Below are positions 1 to 8,177 of a stretch of DNA of 64,000 nucleotides, piece by piece. This stretch comes from Clostridiales bacterium. GTDB taxonomy: Bacteria > Bacillota > Clostridia > Lachnospirales > Lachnospiraceae. How positions within the stretch are numbered: position 1 is the first letter of the stretch; every line of letters begins with the position of its first letter. Made by a program: the position numbers and the translations under genes. The notes under the pieces are model-generated. The model saw only the letters and a list, made by a program, of their open reading frames with translations. It searched no databases and was not told where the DNA came from. The stretch is taken from positions 82,045 through 146,044 of the forward strand of contig JAGZHZ010000002.1 of the NCBI GenBank assembly GCA_018366495.1, given 5' to 3'.

Positions 1-749
1 TCTTTCAGAGCATCTCTCGTATCTTCTGATGTCACTCTCACTGTCTTTGGAAGTCCTGTGATTACGTCTCTGCCCAATACCTCCATCATTTTCTGTTCCG
101 GTTTCTGAAATGCCGTACCGATTTTAATCTTGATATCCTCCGCCATCTCTTCCCCGATGATCAGATTATATTTCTGTTTCATATATCGCACAATATCCTG
201 ATCAAAATTGTCTCCGGCTACTTTCACAGAAGAACTGACAACAATACCGTCCAGAGAAATCACAGCCACATCACACGTTCCGGCTCCGATGTCCACAATC
301 ATATTGCCGCATGGTCTCGATGTATCAATTCCAGATCCCATCGCTGCTGCAATCGGACCTTCAATAATGCGTACCTCTCTGGCTCCTGCCTGATATGCCG
401 CATCTTCCACCGCCTTTTTTTCTACTTCTGTTACACTGGTCGGCACACAAATACTGATACGCGGCTTAAAAAAAGAAATTCTTCCCGTAGCTTTCTGAAT
501 AAAATATTTCAGCATCCTCTCTGTCACGGTATAATCTGAGATTACGCCATTTTTCAGCGGGCGAATTGCTGCAATATTTCCGGCTGATCTGCTCAGCAGA
601 ATTCTCGCCTCTTCTCCTATCGCTTTAATTCTATTTTCTTCTCTGTCAAAGGCAACTAAAGACGGCTCTTTTAAAACGACGCCTTTTCCTTTAACATATA
701 CCAAAATACTGGCTGTTCCTAAATCAATTCCTATATTTGTAGCGGCCAT
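1..749 (-). CDS. mreB: Rod-shape determining protein MreB (5' part only, runs off the window)
   Basis: The first 249 codons of an actin-like MreB are present; the 3' end lies beyond base 1. MreB polymerises under the membrane and positions the lateral peptidoglycan synthesis machinery. The protein begins MAATNIGIDLGTASILVY, giving the phosphate-1 loop of the actin/Hsp70 ATPase fold, and later shows IVDIGAGTCDVAVI, the phosphate-2 loop, with VPTSVTEVEKKA between them as expected for the family. The start at 749 follows an AAGGGAGG ribosome site by 8 bases. A Mbl paralogue cannot be excluded, because the C-terminal half is missing. It is probably transcribed from its own promoter near 881-909, with a leader of about 125 bases. 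Confidence 0.93.
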   Translation of the reverse strand, partial: MAATNIGIDLGTASILVYVKGKGVVLKEPSLVAFDREENRIKAIGEEARILLSRSAGNIAAIRPLKNGVISDYTVTERMLKYFIQKATGRISFFKPRISICVPTSVTEVEKKAVEDAAYQAGAREVRIIEGPIAAAMGSGIDTSRPCGNMIVDIGAGTCDVAVISLDGIVVSSSVKVAGDNFDQDIVRYMKQKYNLIIGEEMAEDIKIKIGTAFQKPEQKMMEVLGRDVITGLPKTVRVTSEDTRDALK

Positions 750-825
750 ACTAATGTCCTCCCTTATTTTTCCGTCAGAGCGATGCTTTCATCTTTTACT
801 TTATCTTTCATTTTTTATCGCTGTT

Positions 826-860
826 CTTGACACTCCCCATAGCTAAAGCAAGGGGTTTTC
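826..860 (+). repeat. Solitary IS200/IS605-end-like hairpin (copy 1)
   Basis: The plus strand reads CTCCCCATAGCTAAAGCA and then AGGGGTTTTC. This is an imperfect C-rich/G-rich hairpin with a TAAA loop followed by GTTTTC. The layout CCCAT..CTAAAG..GTTTTC recurs at 34869-34900, and a related form is on the minus strand at 45488-45514. No transposase or tnpB gene is nearby. I infer a decayed or solo IS200/IS605-type end; a plain leader hairpin of mreB is the alternative. Confidence 0.4.
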
Positions 861-880
861 CGACACATTTGATAATTTCT

Positions 881-909
881 ATTATATACAAGACCGTTTC
901 TCTTGGAAA
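881..909 (-). promoter_or_regulatory. Sigma-A type promoter for mreB
   Basis: On the minus strand TTTCCA (904-909), a 17-base spacer and TATAAT (881-886) precede mreB. The predicted transcript starts near 874. The leader carries the CCCC...TAAA...GGGG hairpin at 826-860. Confidence 0.55.
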
Positions 910-1014
910 GCTTTTTTTTCCTTTCTTCATTTCTTTTTCTTTTTTCTACCAAAATACTTTAGAAATTTCATTCTTTTTTAAGTTCAAAAACATACTTTAA
1001 ACACAATTTCCAGA

Positions 1015-1160
1015 TATACTAACAGCATATTAGCAAAGAGCTAATATATTTCATAACTCACACTTCGCAGCACCCACACACTGCGGAGTACTCCCTCAAA
1101 TATTTTAATTTTTTCTCTTTCCTTTTGAAAACCTCGGTAAAAATACCGGGGTTTTCTACT
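1015..1160 (+). ncRNA. Candidate small RNA, copy A (with its -10 box and terminator)
   Basis: A TATACT box at 1015-1020 is followed 7 bases later by a perfect 8-bp hairpin (1027-1034 with 1040-1047), so the RNA would begin with that stem-loop. Next comes an 8-bp stem CTTCGCAG/CTGCGGAG closing a C-rich loop CACCCACACA, then an unpaired ACTCCCTC and an AT-rich stretch. A 13-bp terminator hairpin (1127-1139 with 1144-1156, one G-U pair) ends it. No -35 box is convincing. A second copy lies exactly 350 bases downstream. No open reading frame explains the conservation. C-rich unpaired motifs that can pair with ribosome-binding sites are typical of Firmicute regulatory RNAs; that function is inferred. 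Confidence 0.55.
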
Positions 1161-1340
1161 TTTGTGCTTTTATATTTTTATCTTTTTATATTTTTATATT
1201 TTTATCTTTTTTGTCTTTGTGTCGTTCTCTCCTGTTTTTCCTTGATTACTTTATTGTCGCTTCTTCTCAAGCACTTTATATTTTCTTTTTAAATCCCAAT
1301 AATTTCTTTTATAAACTTTAAGCTTTCTTTATCTGATGTA
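1140..1340. repeat. AT-rich spacer with short tandem T5AT-type repeats
   Basis: The stretch between the two small-RNA copies is poor in GC. Near 1168-1212 it contains several tandem TTTTTAT(A/C)TT units. I see no gene in it. Confidence 0.5.
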
Positions 1341-1364
1341 CACATTTTAAACACAATTTCCATA

Positions 1365-1510
1365 TATACTAACAGCATATTAGCAGAGAGCTAATATATT
1401 TCATAACTCACACTTCGCAGCACCCACACACTGCGGAGTACTCCCTCAAATATTTTAATTTTTTTCTCTTTCCTTTGAAAAACCCTGACAGGTTGTCAGG
1501 GTTTTTTCAT
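1365..1510 (+). ncRNA. Candidate small RNA, copy B (with its -10 box and terminator)
   Basis: This is a near-identical second copy of the element at 1015-1160, about 135 bases long with two substitutions and two one-base length changes. It has the same TATACT (1365-1370), the same 5' hairpin (1377-1397), the same C-rich loop and the same ACTCCCTC. The final terminator has a different sequence but the same architecture: a perfect 13-bp stem 1478-1490/1494-1506 with a GGT loop, ending in T6. Retention of pairing with sequence replacement argues for a functional 3' end. The same hairpin read on the minus strand may also terminate uvrA. Confidence 0.55.
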
Positions 1511-1565
1511 GTGCTTTTCTTTCTTTGATATTTTTCTTTAATATTTTTTCCTTTGATGTTTTCCT

Positions 1566-4403
1566 CTATTTGGCGTCCAGATATTTTTTTACATACTTTC
1601 CTGTATAAGAAGCCGGATTTTCTGCTACTTCTTCCGGTGTTCCGCATGCAATTACCGTTCCGCCTCCGTCGCCGCCTTCCGGTCCCATATCGATCAGATA
1701 GTCTGCTGTCTTAATCACATCCAGATTGTGCTCAATCACTACAACAGTATTTCCTCCGGAAGCTAATTTCTGCAAAATTTCAATCAGTTTGTGCACATCC
1801 GCAAAATGAAGTCCTGTGGTCGGCTCATCCAGAATATAGATCGTCTTTCCCGTGCTTCGCTTACTCAGCTCTGTCGCCAATTTCACCCTCTGAGCTTCTC
1901 CTCCCGACAGCATTGTGGAAGGCTGTCCCAACCGGATATATGACAATCCCACCTCATTCAATGTCTCGATTTTTCTGCGGATTGACGGTACATTTTCAAA
2001 AAAGCCCAATGCCTCCTCCACTGTCATATTCAGAACATCATATATATTCTTTCCTTTATATTTCACTTCCAGCGTCTCTCTGTTATACCGTTTTCCATGG
2101 CAAACCTCACACGGCACATACACATCAGGCAAAAAATGCATCTCAATCTTTAAAATTCCATCTCCGCTGCATGCCTCGCATCTGCCTCCCTTTACATTAA
2201 AACTGAATCTGCCCTTCTTATATCCTTTTGCCTTCGCATCTGCTGTCGCTGCAAACAGATCTCGGATCAAATCAAAAACGCCTGTGTATGTTGCCGGATT
2301 CGAGCGCGGTGTTCTGCCGATTGGCGACTGATCGATGTCAATGACCTTGTCAAGCTGTTCGATCCCTTCAATAGATTTATAAGCGCCAGGAACTGTCCTT
2401 GCACGATTTAGCTTTTTCGCAAGCGCTTTGTACAGAATCTCATTTACAAGAGAGCTTTTTCCGGAACCTGAAACACCCGTCACGCACGTCATCACGCCAA
2501 GAGGAATCTCTACATCGATATTTTTCAGATTATTCTGCTTCGCGCCTTTGATTTTTAAAAATCCAGTTGGTTTCTTTCTCTCTTTTGGAACAGGAATCTT
2601 CTTCTTCCCAGACAAATATGCGCCAGTGACAGATGCTTCACATGCCATAATGTCTTCTGCTGTCCCTGCTGCGACAACCTCTCCGCCATGTTCTCCGGCA
2701 CCAGGCCCAATATCCACAATATAATCCGCTGCACGCATCGTATCCTCATCATGCTCCACTACAATCAGCGTGTTTCCCAATTCTTTCAAATTGTTCAGCG
2801 TATGAAGCAGTTTGTCATTATCTCTCTGATGAAGCCCAATACTCGGCTCATCCAGAATATATGCCACGCCAACAAGCCCTGATCCGATCTGTGTCGCCAG
2901 ACGAATACGCTGTGCCTCCCCTCCTGAGAGTGTCCCCGTTGCTCTTGTCAAAGTCAGGTAATCCAGTCCCACATTCATCAGAAATCCGATTCTTGCCCTG
3001 ATTTCTTTCAAAATCTGGCTTCCGATCATTTCCTGATGTTCACTTAACTTTAATTCCTCTAAAAACGTGTTCAGTTCTTTGACGGACATCGAAGTCAGCT
3101 CGTAAATATTTTTTCCTGCGACTGTGACTGCTAAAGCTTCCTTTTTTAATCTCTGTCCCTTACACGTCTTACACGGTGTGATCTGCATAAACGATTCATA
3201 TTCCTGTTTCATCGTATCCGATCCTGTCTCACGATAACGCCGCTCTACATTTTTAATCAGACCTTCAAATGCCACATCATAAACGCCCTCGCCTCTTTGT
3301 CCTTTATAATATACCTTCACTTTCCTTCCATCTGTTCCGTGAATCAGGATTTTCTTCACATCCTCAGGGAGATCCTGATATGGCGTATTCAGATCAAAAT
3401 GATACTCTTTTGCAAGTGCATCCAGAATCGCTCGCGTAAAGCTTCCCTGATCTGTGCACGACTGCCATCCTATCACAGTGATTGCTCCATCTGCAATGCT
3501 GAGACTTTTATCCGGAATCATCAATTCTTCATCAAATTCCATCTTATATCCCAGCCCGTAGCAGTCAGGGCAGGCGCCAAACGGATTATTGAATGAAAAG
3601 CTTCTCGGTTCAATCTCATCAATGCTGATTCCACAGTCAGGACAAGAAAAACTCTGGCTGAAACGCAGCATTTCCTGATCAATCACATCTACATACACCA
3701 GTCCTTCTGAAAGCTCCATGACTTGTTCCAGAGAGTCCGCCAGACGTTTTTCGATCCCTTCTTTGACTATAAGACGATCCACAACAATTTCAATATTATG
3801 CTTTATATTTTTCTCCAGCTTGATCTCCTCTGTCAGTTCGTACAGATTTCCATCAATTCGGACACGGACGTATCCTTTTTTCTTTGCCTGCTCCAGCAGT
3901 TTGACGTGTTCGCCTTTTCTGCCGCGCACAACAGGAGCCAGAAGCTGGATCTTCGTCCGCTGCGGCAGCTTCATGATCTGATCTACCATCTGATCTACCG
4001 TCTGTCTGCTGATCTCTCTGCCGCATTTCGGACAGTGTACGATACCCACTCTCGCAAATAAAAGTCTAAAATAGTCATAAATCTCTGTTACTGTCCCAAC
4101 TGTCGATCTTGGATTCCTGTTTGTCGTCTTCTGATCTATAGAAATCGCCGGCGGCAGTCCTTCAATGCTTTCCACGTCCGGTTTTTCCATCTGCCCTAAA
4201 AACTGCCTCGCATAAGATGACAGTGATTCCATATAGCGCCGCTGTCCTTCCGCATAGATTGTATCAAATGCCAGCGAAGACTTTCCGGAACCGCTTAAGC
4301 CAGTCAGAACCACAAGTTCGTTTCTTGGAATTTCAACATCAATATTTTTCAGGTTATGTTCATTTGCGCCTTTGATTTTGATCCATTGTTTTTCCTCTGC
4401 CAT
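1566..4403 (-). CDS. uvrA: Excinuclease ABC subunit A (UvrA)
   Basis: UvrA is the damage-sensing ATPase of nucleotide excision repair; as a dimer it scans DNA with UvrB and loads it at lesions. The 945-residue length is standard. Visible are the first Walker A GLSGSGKSS (residues 35-43), a CPKC pair at 124-127, a CPDC...CPDC zinc module near residue 255, the first ABC signature LSGGEAQRIRLA, a second Walker A GVSGSGKSSL, the C-terminal zinc module CEAC...CEVC and a second signature LSGGEAQRVKLA. The ATG at 4403 follows GGGAGG by 7 bases. uvrB lies just upstream but is separated by a strong hairpin terminator, so the two are probably separate transcripts. Confidence 0.98.
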   Translation of the reverse strand: MAEEKQWIKIKGANEHNLKNIDVEIPRNELVVLTGLSGSGKSSLAFDTIYAEGQRRYMESLSSYARQFLGQMEKPDVESIEGLPPAISIDQKTTNRNPRSTVGTVTEIYDYFRLLFARVGIVHCPKCGREISRQTVDQMVDQIMKLPQRTKIQLLAPVVRGRKGEHVKLLEQAKKKGYVRVRIDGNLYELTEEIKLEKNIKHNIEIVVDRLIVKEGIEKRLADSLEQVMELSEGLVYVDVIDQEMLRFSQSFSCPDCGISIDEIEPRSFSFNNPFGACPDCYGLGYKMEFDEELMIPDKSLSIADGAITVIGWQSCTDQGSFTRAILDALAKEYHFDLNTPYQDLPEDVKKILIHGTDGRKVKVYYKGQRGEGVYDVAFEGLIKNVERRYRETGSDTMKQEYESFMQITPCKTCKGQRLKKEALAVTVAGKNIYELTSMSVKELNTFLEELKLSEHQEMIGSQILKEIRARIGFLMNVGLDYLTLTRATGTLSGGEAQRIRLATQIGSGLVGVAYILDEPSIGLHQRDNDKLLHTLNNLKELGNTLIVVEHDEDTMRAADYIVDIGPGAGEHGGEVVAAGTAEDIMACEASVTGAYLSGKKKIPVPKERKKPTGFLKIKGAKQNNLKNIDVEIPLGVMTCVTGVSGSGKSSLVNEILYKALAKKLNRARTVPGAYKSIEGIEQLDKVIDIDQSPIGRTPRSNPATYTGVFDLIRDLFAATADAKAKGYKKGRFSFNVKGGRCEACSGDGILKIEMHFLPDVYVPCEVCHGKRYNRETLEVKYKGKNIYDVLNMTVEEALGFFENVPSIRRKIETLNEVGLSYIRLGQPSTMLSGGEAQRVKLATELSKRSTGKTIYILDEPTTGLHFADVHKLIEILQKLASGGNTVVVIEHNLDVIKTADYLIDMGPEGGDGGGTVIACGTPEEVAENPASYTGKYVKKYLDAK

Positions 4404-4604
4404 TTATACCTCCCGAAGCTGCTGCTTTTCTCATTTTCTCTATTTTTTGTGTCTGCTTTTCTAGTTTTTTTCTTCAAAATGCCAAATGATCCATTTATTT
4501 CCTCCATTATAAAAGACGGAGAAATTTTAGTTCATTGCTTTTTAAAGTCACAGGTATTTTTGATATTTCTGTCAATATAGTATTTACCTGTTGTCTGGAT
4601 TTTC

Positions 4605-4613
4605 ATTATATCA
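4605..4613 (-). promoter_or_regulatory. Extended -10 promoter candidate for uvrA
   Basis: The minus strand reads TGATATAAT, a perfect extended -10 element. It lies just beyond the uvrB terminator and about 200 bases before the uvrA start. The -35 position (TGTACT) is poor. Confidence 0.4.
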
Positions 4614-4625
4614 TATACAAGAGAA

Positions 4626-4661
4626 AAAGTACAGAACAAAAGTTCGATTGTTCTGTACTTT
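4626..4661 (-). terminator. Terminator of uvrB
   Basis: A perfect 14-bp stem (AAAGTACAGAACAA at 4626-4639 with 4648-4661) with an 8-base loop lies 30 bases after the uvrB stop. On the minus strand it runs into TTTTTC. Confidence 0.85.
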
Positions 4662-4690
4662 AAAAATTTTTATAAACAATTTTCTGTTTT

Positions 4691-6673
4691 TCACTCTCCG
4701 ATTTCCTGAAGCTGCTGCTTTAATCGAATCATCTGGTCACGCAGCTCTACTGCTGCCTCAAAGTTCAAATCCGCTGCTGCCTTTCTCATCTTTTTCTCCG
4801 TTTCCTGTATCCATTTTTCCAGTTCTCTCCGGCTCATAGATTCCGGATCTTTCTGCGCTTCTGCTATATCTGCCTTTTTAGAAATGCTGATCAGATCGCG
4901 CACTGCTTTTTTGATTGTCTGCGGTGTAATGTGGTGCTCCTCATTATATGCTTCCTGGACAGCCCTTCTTCTGTTCGTCTCCTCAATCGCCATTCTCATG
5001 GAATCTGTCATTGTATCTGCATACATGATCACTCGCCCTTGTGCATTTCGCGCCGCACGTCCGATTGTCTGAATCAGAGATGTCTCCGATCGCAAAAATC
5101 CTTCCTTGTCTGCATCCAGAATCGCCACAAGAGAAATTTCCGGAATATCCAGCCCCTCTCTCAGCAGATTGATTCCCACCAGAACATCGAATACATTCAT
5201 TCTCATATCTCTGATAATCTCTGTCCGCTCCAGAGTATCAATGTCAGAATGGAGATAACGTACACGGATTCCTATTTCCTTCATATACTCAGTCAAATCT
5301 TCCGCCATTCTTTTTGTCAGGGTAGTAATCAAAACTTTATTGCCTTTTCCCGTCTCTGTACGGATTTCTCCGATCAGATCATCAATCTGACCACGAACCG
5401 GACGCACTTCTACTTTTGGATCCAGCAGTCCTGTCGGCCGAATAATTTGCTCTGCTCTCAGCATCTCATGTTCCGCCTCGTACGGACCCGGCGTCGCAGA
5501 TACGAATAAAATCTGATCTATTTTACTCTCAAACTCTTCAAAGTTCAAAGGACGGTTGTCTTTCGCTGAAGGAAGGCGAAAACCGTAATCTACCAATGTC
5601 GTCTTTCTCGACTGATCTCCCGCATACATTCCACGGATCTGCGGAATTGTTTTATGGGACTCATCAATCATAATCAAAAAATCATCCGGGAAATAATCCA
5701 TCAGCGTGTGAGGCGCCGCTCCCGGTTCCAGTCCTGAAAGATGTCTGGAATAATTCTCAATTCCAGAACAAAATCCCGTCTCTTTCAGCATCTCAAGATC
5801 AAATTGTGTCCGCTCTGCAATTCTCTGCGCCTCCAGCAGACGGTCATTGCTTTTAAAATAAGCAACTCTCTCTTTCAGTTCTTCTTCAATATGACCCGCT
5901 GCTTCCAGAATCTTTTCCATCGGGACAACGTAATGAGAAGCCGGGAAGATCGCAATATGTTCTAATATCGCTTTTACTTCACCGGTCAGGACATCCATCT
6001 CACTGATCCTGTCAATCTCATCCCCAAAAAACTCTACACGCACGGCACGTTCGGACGCATCAGCCGGAAAAATCTCCAGCACATCGCCTCGGACACGAAA
6101 CGTTCCTCGTTTAAAATCCATCTCATTTCTCTCATACTGAATATCGATCAGTTTTCGGATCACTTCATCCCTGTCCTTTATCATACCAGGTCGAAGGGAA
6201 ATGACCATTTCCTTGTAGTCAATCGGACTGCCCAGCCCATAAATACAAGAAACACTAGAAATCACTATGACGTCTCTGCGCTCGGCAAGAGCGCTTGTCG
6301 CTGAGAGACGCAGTTTGTCAATCTCCTCATTGATTGCAGAGTCTTTCTCAATATAAGTGTCTGAGGATGGAACGTACGCCTCAGGCTGATAATAATCATA
6401 GTAGGAAACAAAATACTCCACCGCATTCTCCGGAAAGAACTCCTTAAACTCGCCGTAGAGCTGGGCGGCGAGGGTTTTGTTGTGAGCGATGATGAGGGTC
6501 GGCTTGTTTAATTGTGCAATGACATTGGCCATCGTAAAAGTCTTGCCTGAGCCAGTCACGCCAAGAAGTGTCTGGCATTGATTTCCTTCTGTAAAACCTT
6601 TTACTAACTGTTCGATTGCCTGCGGCTGATCGCCAGTTGGCTTAAATTCAGAGTGTAAAACGAATTTATCCAT
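4691..6673 (-). CDS. uvrB: Excinuclease ABC subunit B (UvrB)
   Basis: UvrB is the helicase-like subunit that verifies damage and recruits UvrC. The 660-residue protein has Walker A GVTGSGKT at 38-45, the beta-hairpin segment YYDYYQPEAYVP near residue 92 that locks onto DNA, helicase motifs including DESHKT and QTIGRAARN, and a C-terminal UVR motif (about 618-653) for UvrC/UvrA contact. The ATG at 6673 is preceded by AAGGAGG. One codon upstream is an in-frame TTG that I did not use, because the spacing favours the ATG. A weak promoter (TTGCAG-17-TATGAA) may lie near 6730-6760. Confidence 0.98.
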   Translation of the reverse strand: MDKFVLHSEFKPTGDQPQAIEQLVKGFTEGNQCQTLLGVTGSGKTFTMANVIAQLNKPTLIIAHNKTLAAQLYGEFKEFFPENAVEYFVSYYDYYQPEAYVPSSDTYIEKDSAINEEIDKLRLSATSALAERRDVIVISSVSCIYGLGSPIDYKEMVISLRPGMIKDRDEVIRKLIDIQYERNEMDFKRGTFRVRGDVLEIFPADASERAVRVEFFGDEIDRISEMDVLTGEVKAILEHIAIFPASHYVVPMEKILEAAGHIEEELKERVAYFKSNDRLLEAQRIAERTQFDLEMLKETGFCSGIENYSRHLSGLEPGAAPHTLMDYFPDDFLIMIDESHKTIPQIRGMYAGDQSRKTTLVDYGFRLPSAKDNRPLNFEEFESKIDQILFVSATPGPYEAEHEMLRAEQIIRPTGLLDPKVEVRPVRGQIDDLIGEIRTETGKGNKVLITTLTKRMAEDLTEYMKEIGIRVRYLHSDIDTLERTEIIRDMRMNVFDVLVGINLLREGLDIPEISLVAILDADKEGFLRSETSLIQTIGRAARNAQGRVIMYADTMTDSMRMAIEETNRRRAVQEAYNEEHHITPQTIKKAVRDLISISKKADIAEAQKDPESMSRRELEKWIQETEKKMRKAAADLNFEAAVELRDQMIRLKQQLQEIGE

Positions 6674-6867
6674 CAAAAACCTCCTTTTTCACAAATCTGA
6701 TATAGTTACTGTCAATCTGAACTTCATATGATGTGAATTACTCGGCTGCAAGTAACCGATTATTTGCTGAATCCCAAATCTTTGCAGCTAACTGTTGTTT
6801 ATTCATAATTTTTATCCAGTTTTATCTTTTATTATTTCAAAGTGCTTCCCCCGCTTAAGAGTAATGA

Positions 6868-6907
6868 CAAAAAATGGTGCATTCCCATCTGTATGAGGCT
6901 GCACCAT
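6868..6907 (-). terminator. Terminator of the murB-rapZ-whiA-crh operon
   Basis: On the minus strand ATGGTGCA (6900-6907) pairs with TGCACCAT (6874-6881), followed directly by a run of T. It sits about 45 bases beyond the crh stop. Confidence 0.8.
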
Positions 6908-6951
6908 CTCTTTCAAAGCACTGTCTTATCCGCCATAGTTAAGGCTGATAT

Positions 6952-7206
6952 TTATTTACTGCTTAAATATTTTTCTATATTCAAAATGGCTTCTTCTTCG
7001 TCTCCGCCGTTTGCTGTGACGGTCACATCTTCTCCGGCCACAAGTCCCAGAGTCATCATTCCCATGATACTCTTGGCATTTACTTTCTTTTCCCCGCTCT
7101 CCACATAGATCTCACTTTCGTACTGGCTTGCTACCTGTACCAGCAAAGCGACTGGTCTGGCCTCTAAACCACTTGGAATTTGAATCGTAATAGGTTTTCT
7201 AATCAT
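6952..7206 (-). CDS. crh: HPr-like protein Crh (Glu at the His-15 position)
   Basis: The 84-residue protein has the HPr fold signature but reads GLEARPVA where phosphotransferase HPr has GLHARPA. Residue 15 is therefore glutamate, and it cannot accept phosphate from enzyme I. The regulatory serine segment VNAKSIMGMM is intact. This matches Crh, the catabolite-repression HPr of Bacillus, which carries Gln-15; HPr kinase phosphorylates its serine so that it can act as a CcpA co-repressor. The gene overlaps the end of whiA by 8 bases, with its AGGAGG inside whiA, indicating translational coupling. The same neighbourhood (rapZ, whiA, crh) occurs in Bacillus. Glu instead of Gln is unusual. Confidence 0.88.
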   Translation of the reverse strand: MIRKPITIQIPSGLEARPVALLVQVASQYESEIYVESGEKKVNAKSIMGMMTLGLVAGEDVTVTANGGDEEEAILNIEKYLSSK

Positions 7207-8167
7207 AATGTTCTCCTCCTTGTTTTTCCCTTAGCTTTTCTGCTAAGTCGCTCAGTTTTCTCAACCTGTGATTGACCCCGGACTTTCCAACTTGAGGCGT
7301 TAAAAGCGCCCCCAGCTCTTTTAATGTTGCCTCAGGATTTTCCAGCCTGACTCTTGCCACCTCAGCAAGTCCATCCGGCAAATCATCCAGCCGCATGAAA
7401 GACTGGATGTATTTGATATCTTCTGCCTGCTTTACAGCAGCATTGACTGTTTTATTTATATTAGCCGTCTCACAGTTTACTGTCCGATTTACTTTGTTTC
7501 TCATTTCTTTCAGAATTCTGATATTTTCCAGATCCATGAGACTGTTCGGCGCTTCCATTACATTGAGTATATCGACAATCTGAGATCCTTCCTTGACATA
7601 GACGACAAAATATCTCTTTCTTGTCACGATCTTTGCCTCGATCTCAAATGTTTTTAATATAGCCTGAATCTGTGTTGCTTTATCTAACGATGCACATGCA
7701 ATCTCAAAATGATAAAATTTATTAGGATCACTGATTGAACCTGCCGCTAAAAAAGCGCCTCTGATAAACGCTCTCTTGCAGCATGATCTTTGAATAATCA
7801 TGTTGCTGCTGATAGATAAATTTTCTGAAATTTCCATATCGGCATCTAACAACTTTGCTGTTTTCAAAATCATAATTGTATCTCTATGATTTTTTACACA
7901 TACAGTGACCATTCTATTTTTTTTCAAATTGGAATTTCGTCTAATAGAAATTTCTGTATCTATATTAAAGTTTTTTTTCAATAATGTAAAGTACTTTCTT
8001 GCAACAGGAACATTTTCCGTCTCAATATTCAGGCTATATTTCTCTTTCTCTGAGATTTTGATTCCTCCGCACATACTGATAATCGCTGCGATCTCCGCAA
8101 TCTGGCAATGTCTTGCCTTACTGAATTGTCTGGACAATTCTTCTTTTACCTGACTGGAAAAAGACAT
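7199..8167 (-). CDS. whiA: WhiA-family DNA-binding protein
   Basis: WhiA joins a degenerate LAGLIDADG homing-endonuclease-like N-terminal half to a C-terminal helix-turn-helix. In Firmicutes it influences cell division and chromosome segregation; in actinomycetes it controls sporulation. The 322 residues match the family. The start MSFSSQVKEELSR and the C-terminal segment ending LTPQVGKSGVNHRLRKLSDLAEKLR are characteristic. The ATG at 8167 follows GAGAGGTGA. It begins 10 bases after rapZ. The yvcK/mgfK gene that sits between rapZ and whiA in Bacillus is absent here. Confidence 0.95.
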   Translation of the reverse strand: MSFSSQVKEELSRQFSKARHCQIAEIAAIISMCGGIKISEKEKYSLNIETENVPVARKYFTLLKKNFNIDTEISIRRNSNLKKNRMVTVCVKNHRDTIMILKTAKLLDADMEISENLSISSNMIIQRSCCKRAFIRGAFLAAGSISDPNKFYHFEIACASLDKATQIQAILKTFEIEAKIVTRKRYFVVYVKEGSQIVDILNVMEAPNSLMDLENIRILKEMRNKVNRTVNCETANINKTVNAAVKQAEDIKYIQSFMRLDDLPDGLAEVARVRLENPEATLKELGALLTPQVGKSGVNHRLRKLSDLAEKLREKQGGEHYD

Positions 8168-8177
8168 TCTTCACCTC

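Noticed and set aside
4466..4520. Very short leader peptide (GGAGG then a six-codon frame) upstream of uvrA on the minus strand
   Set aside because: Six codons only, no overlap with uvrA, and no sign of attenuation structure; most likely chance.
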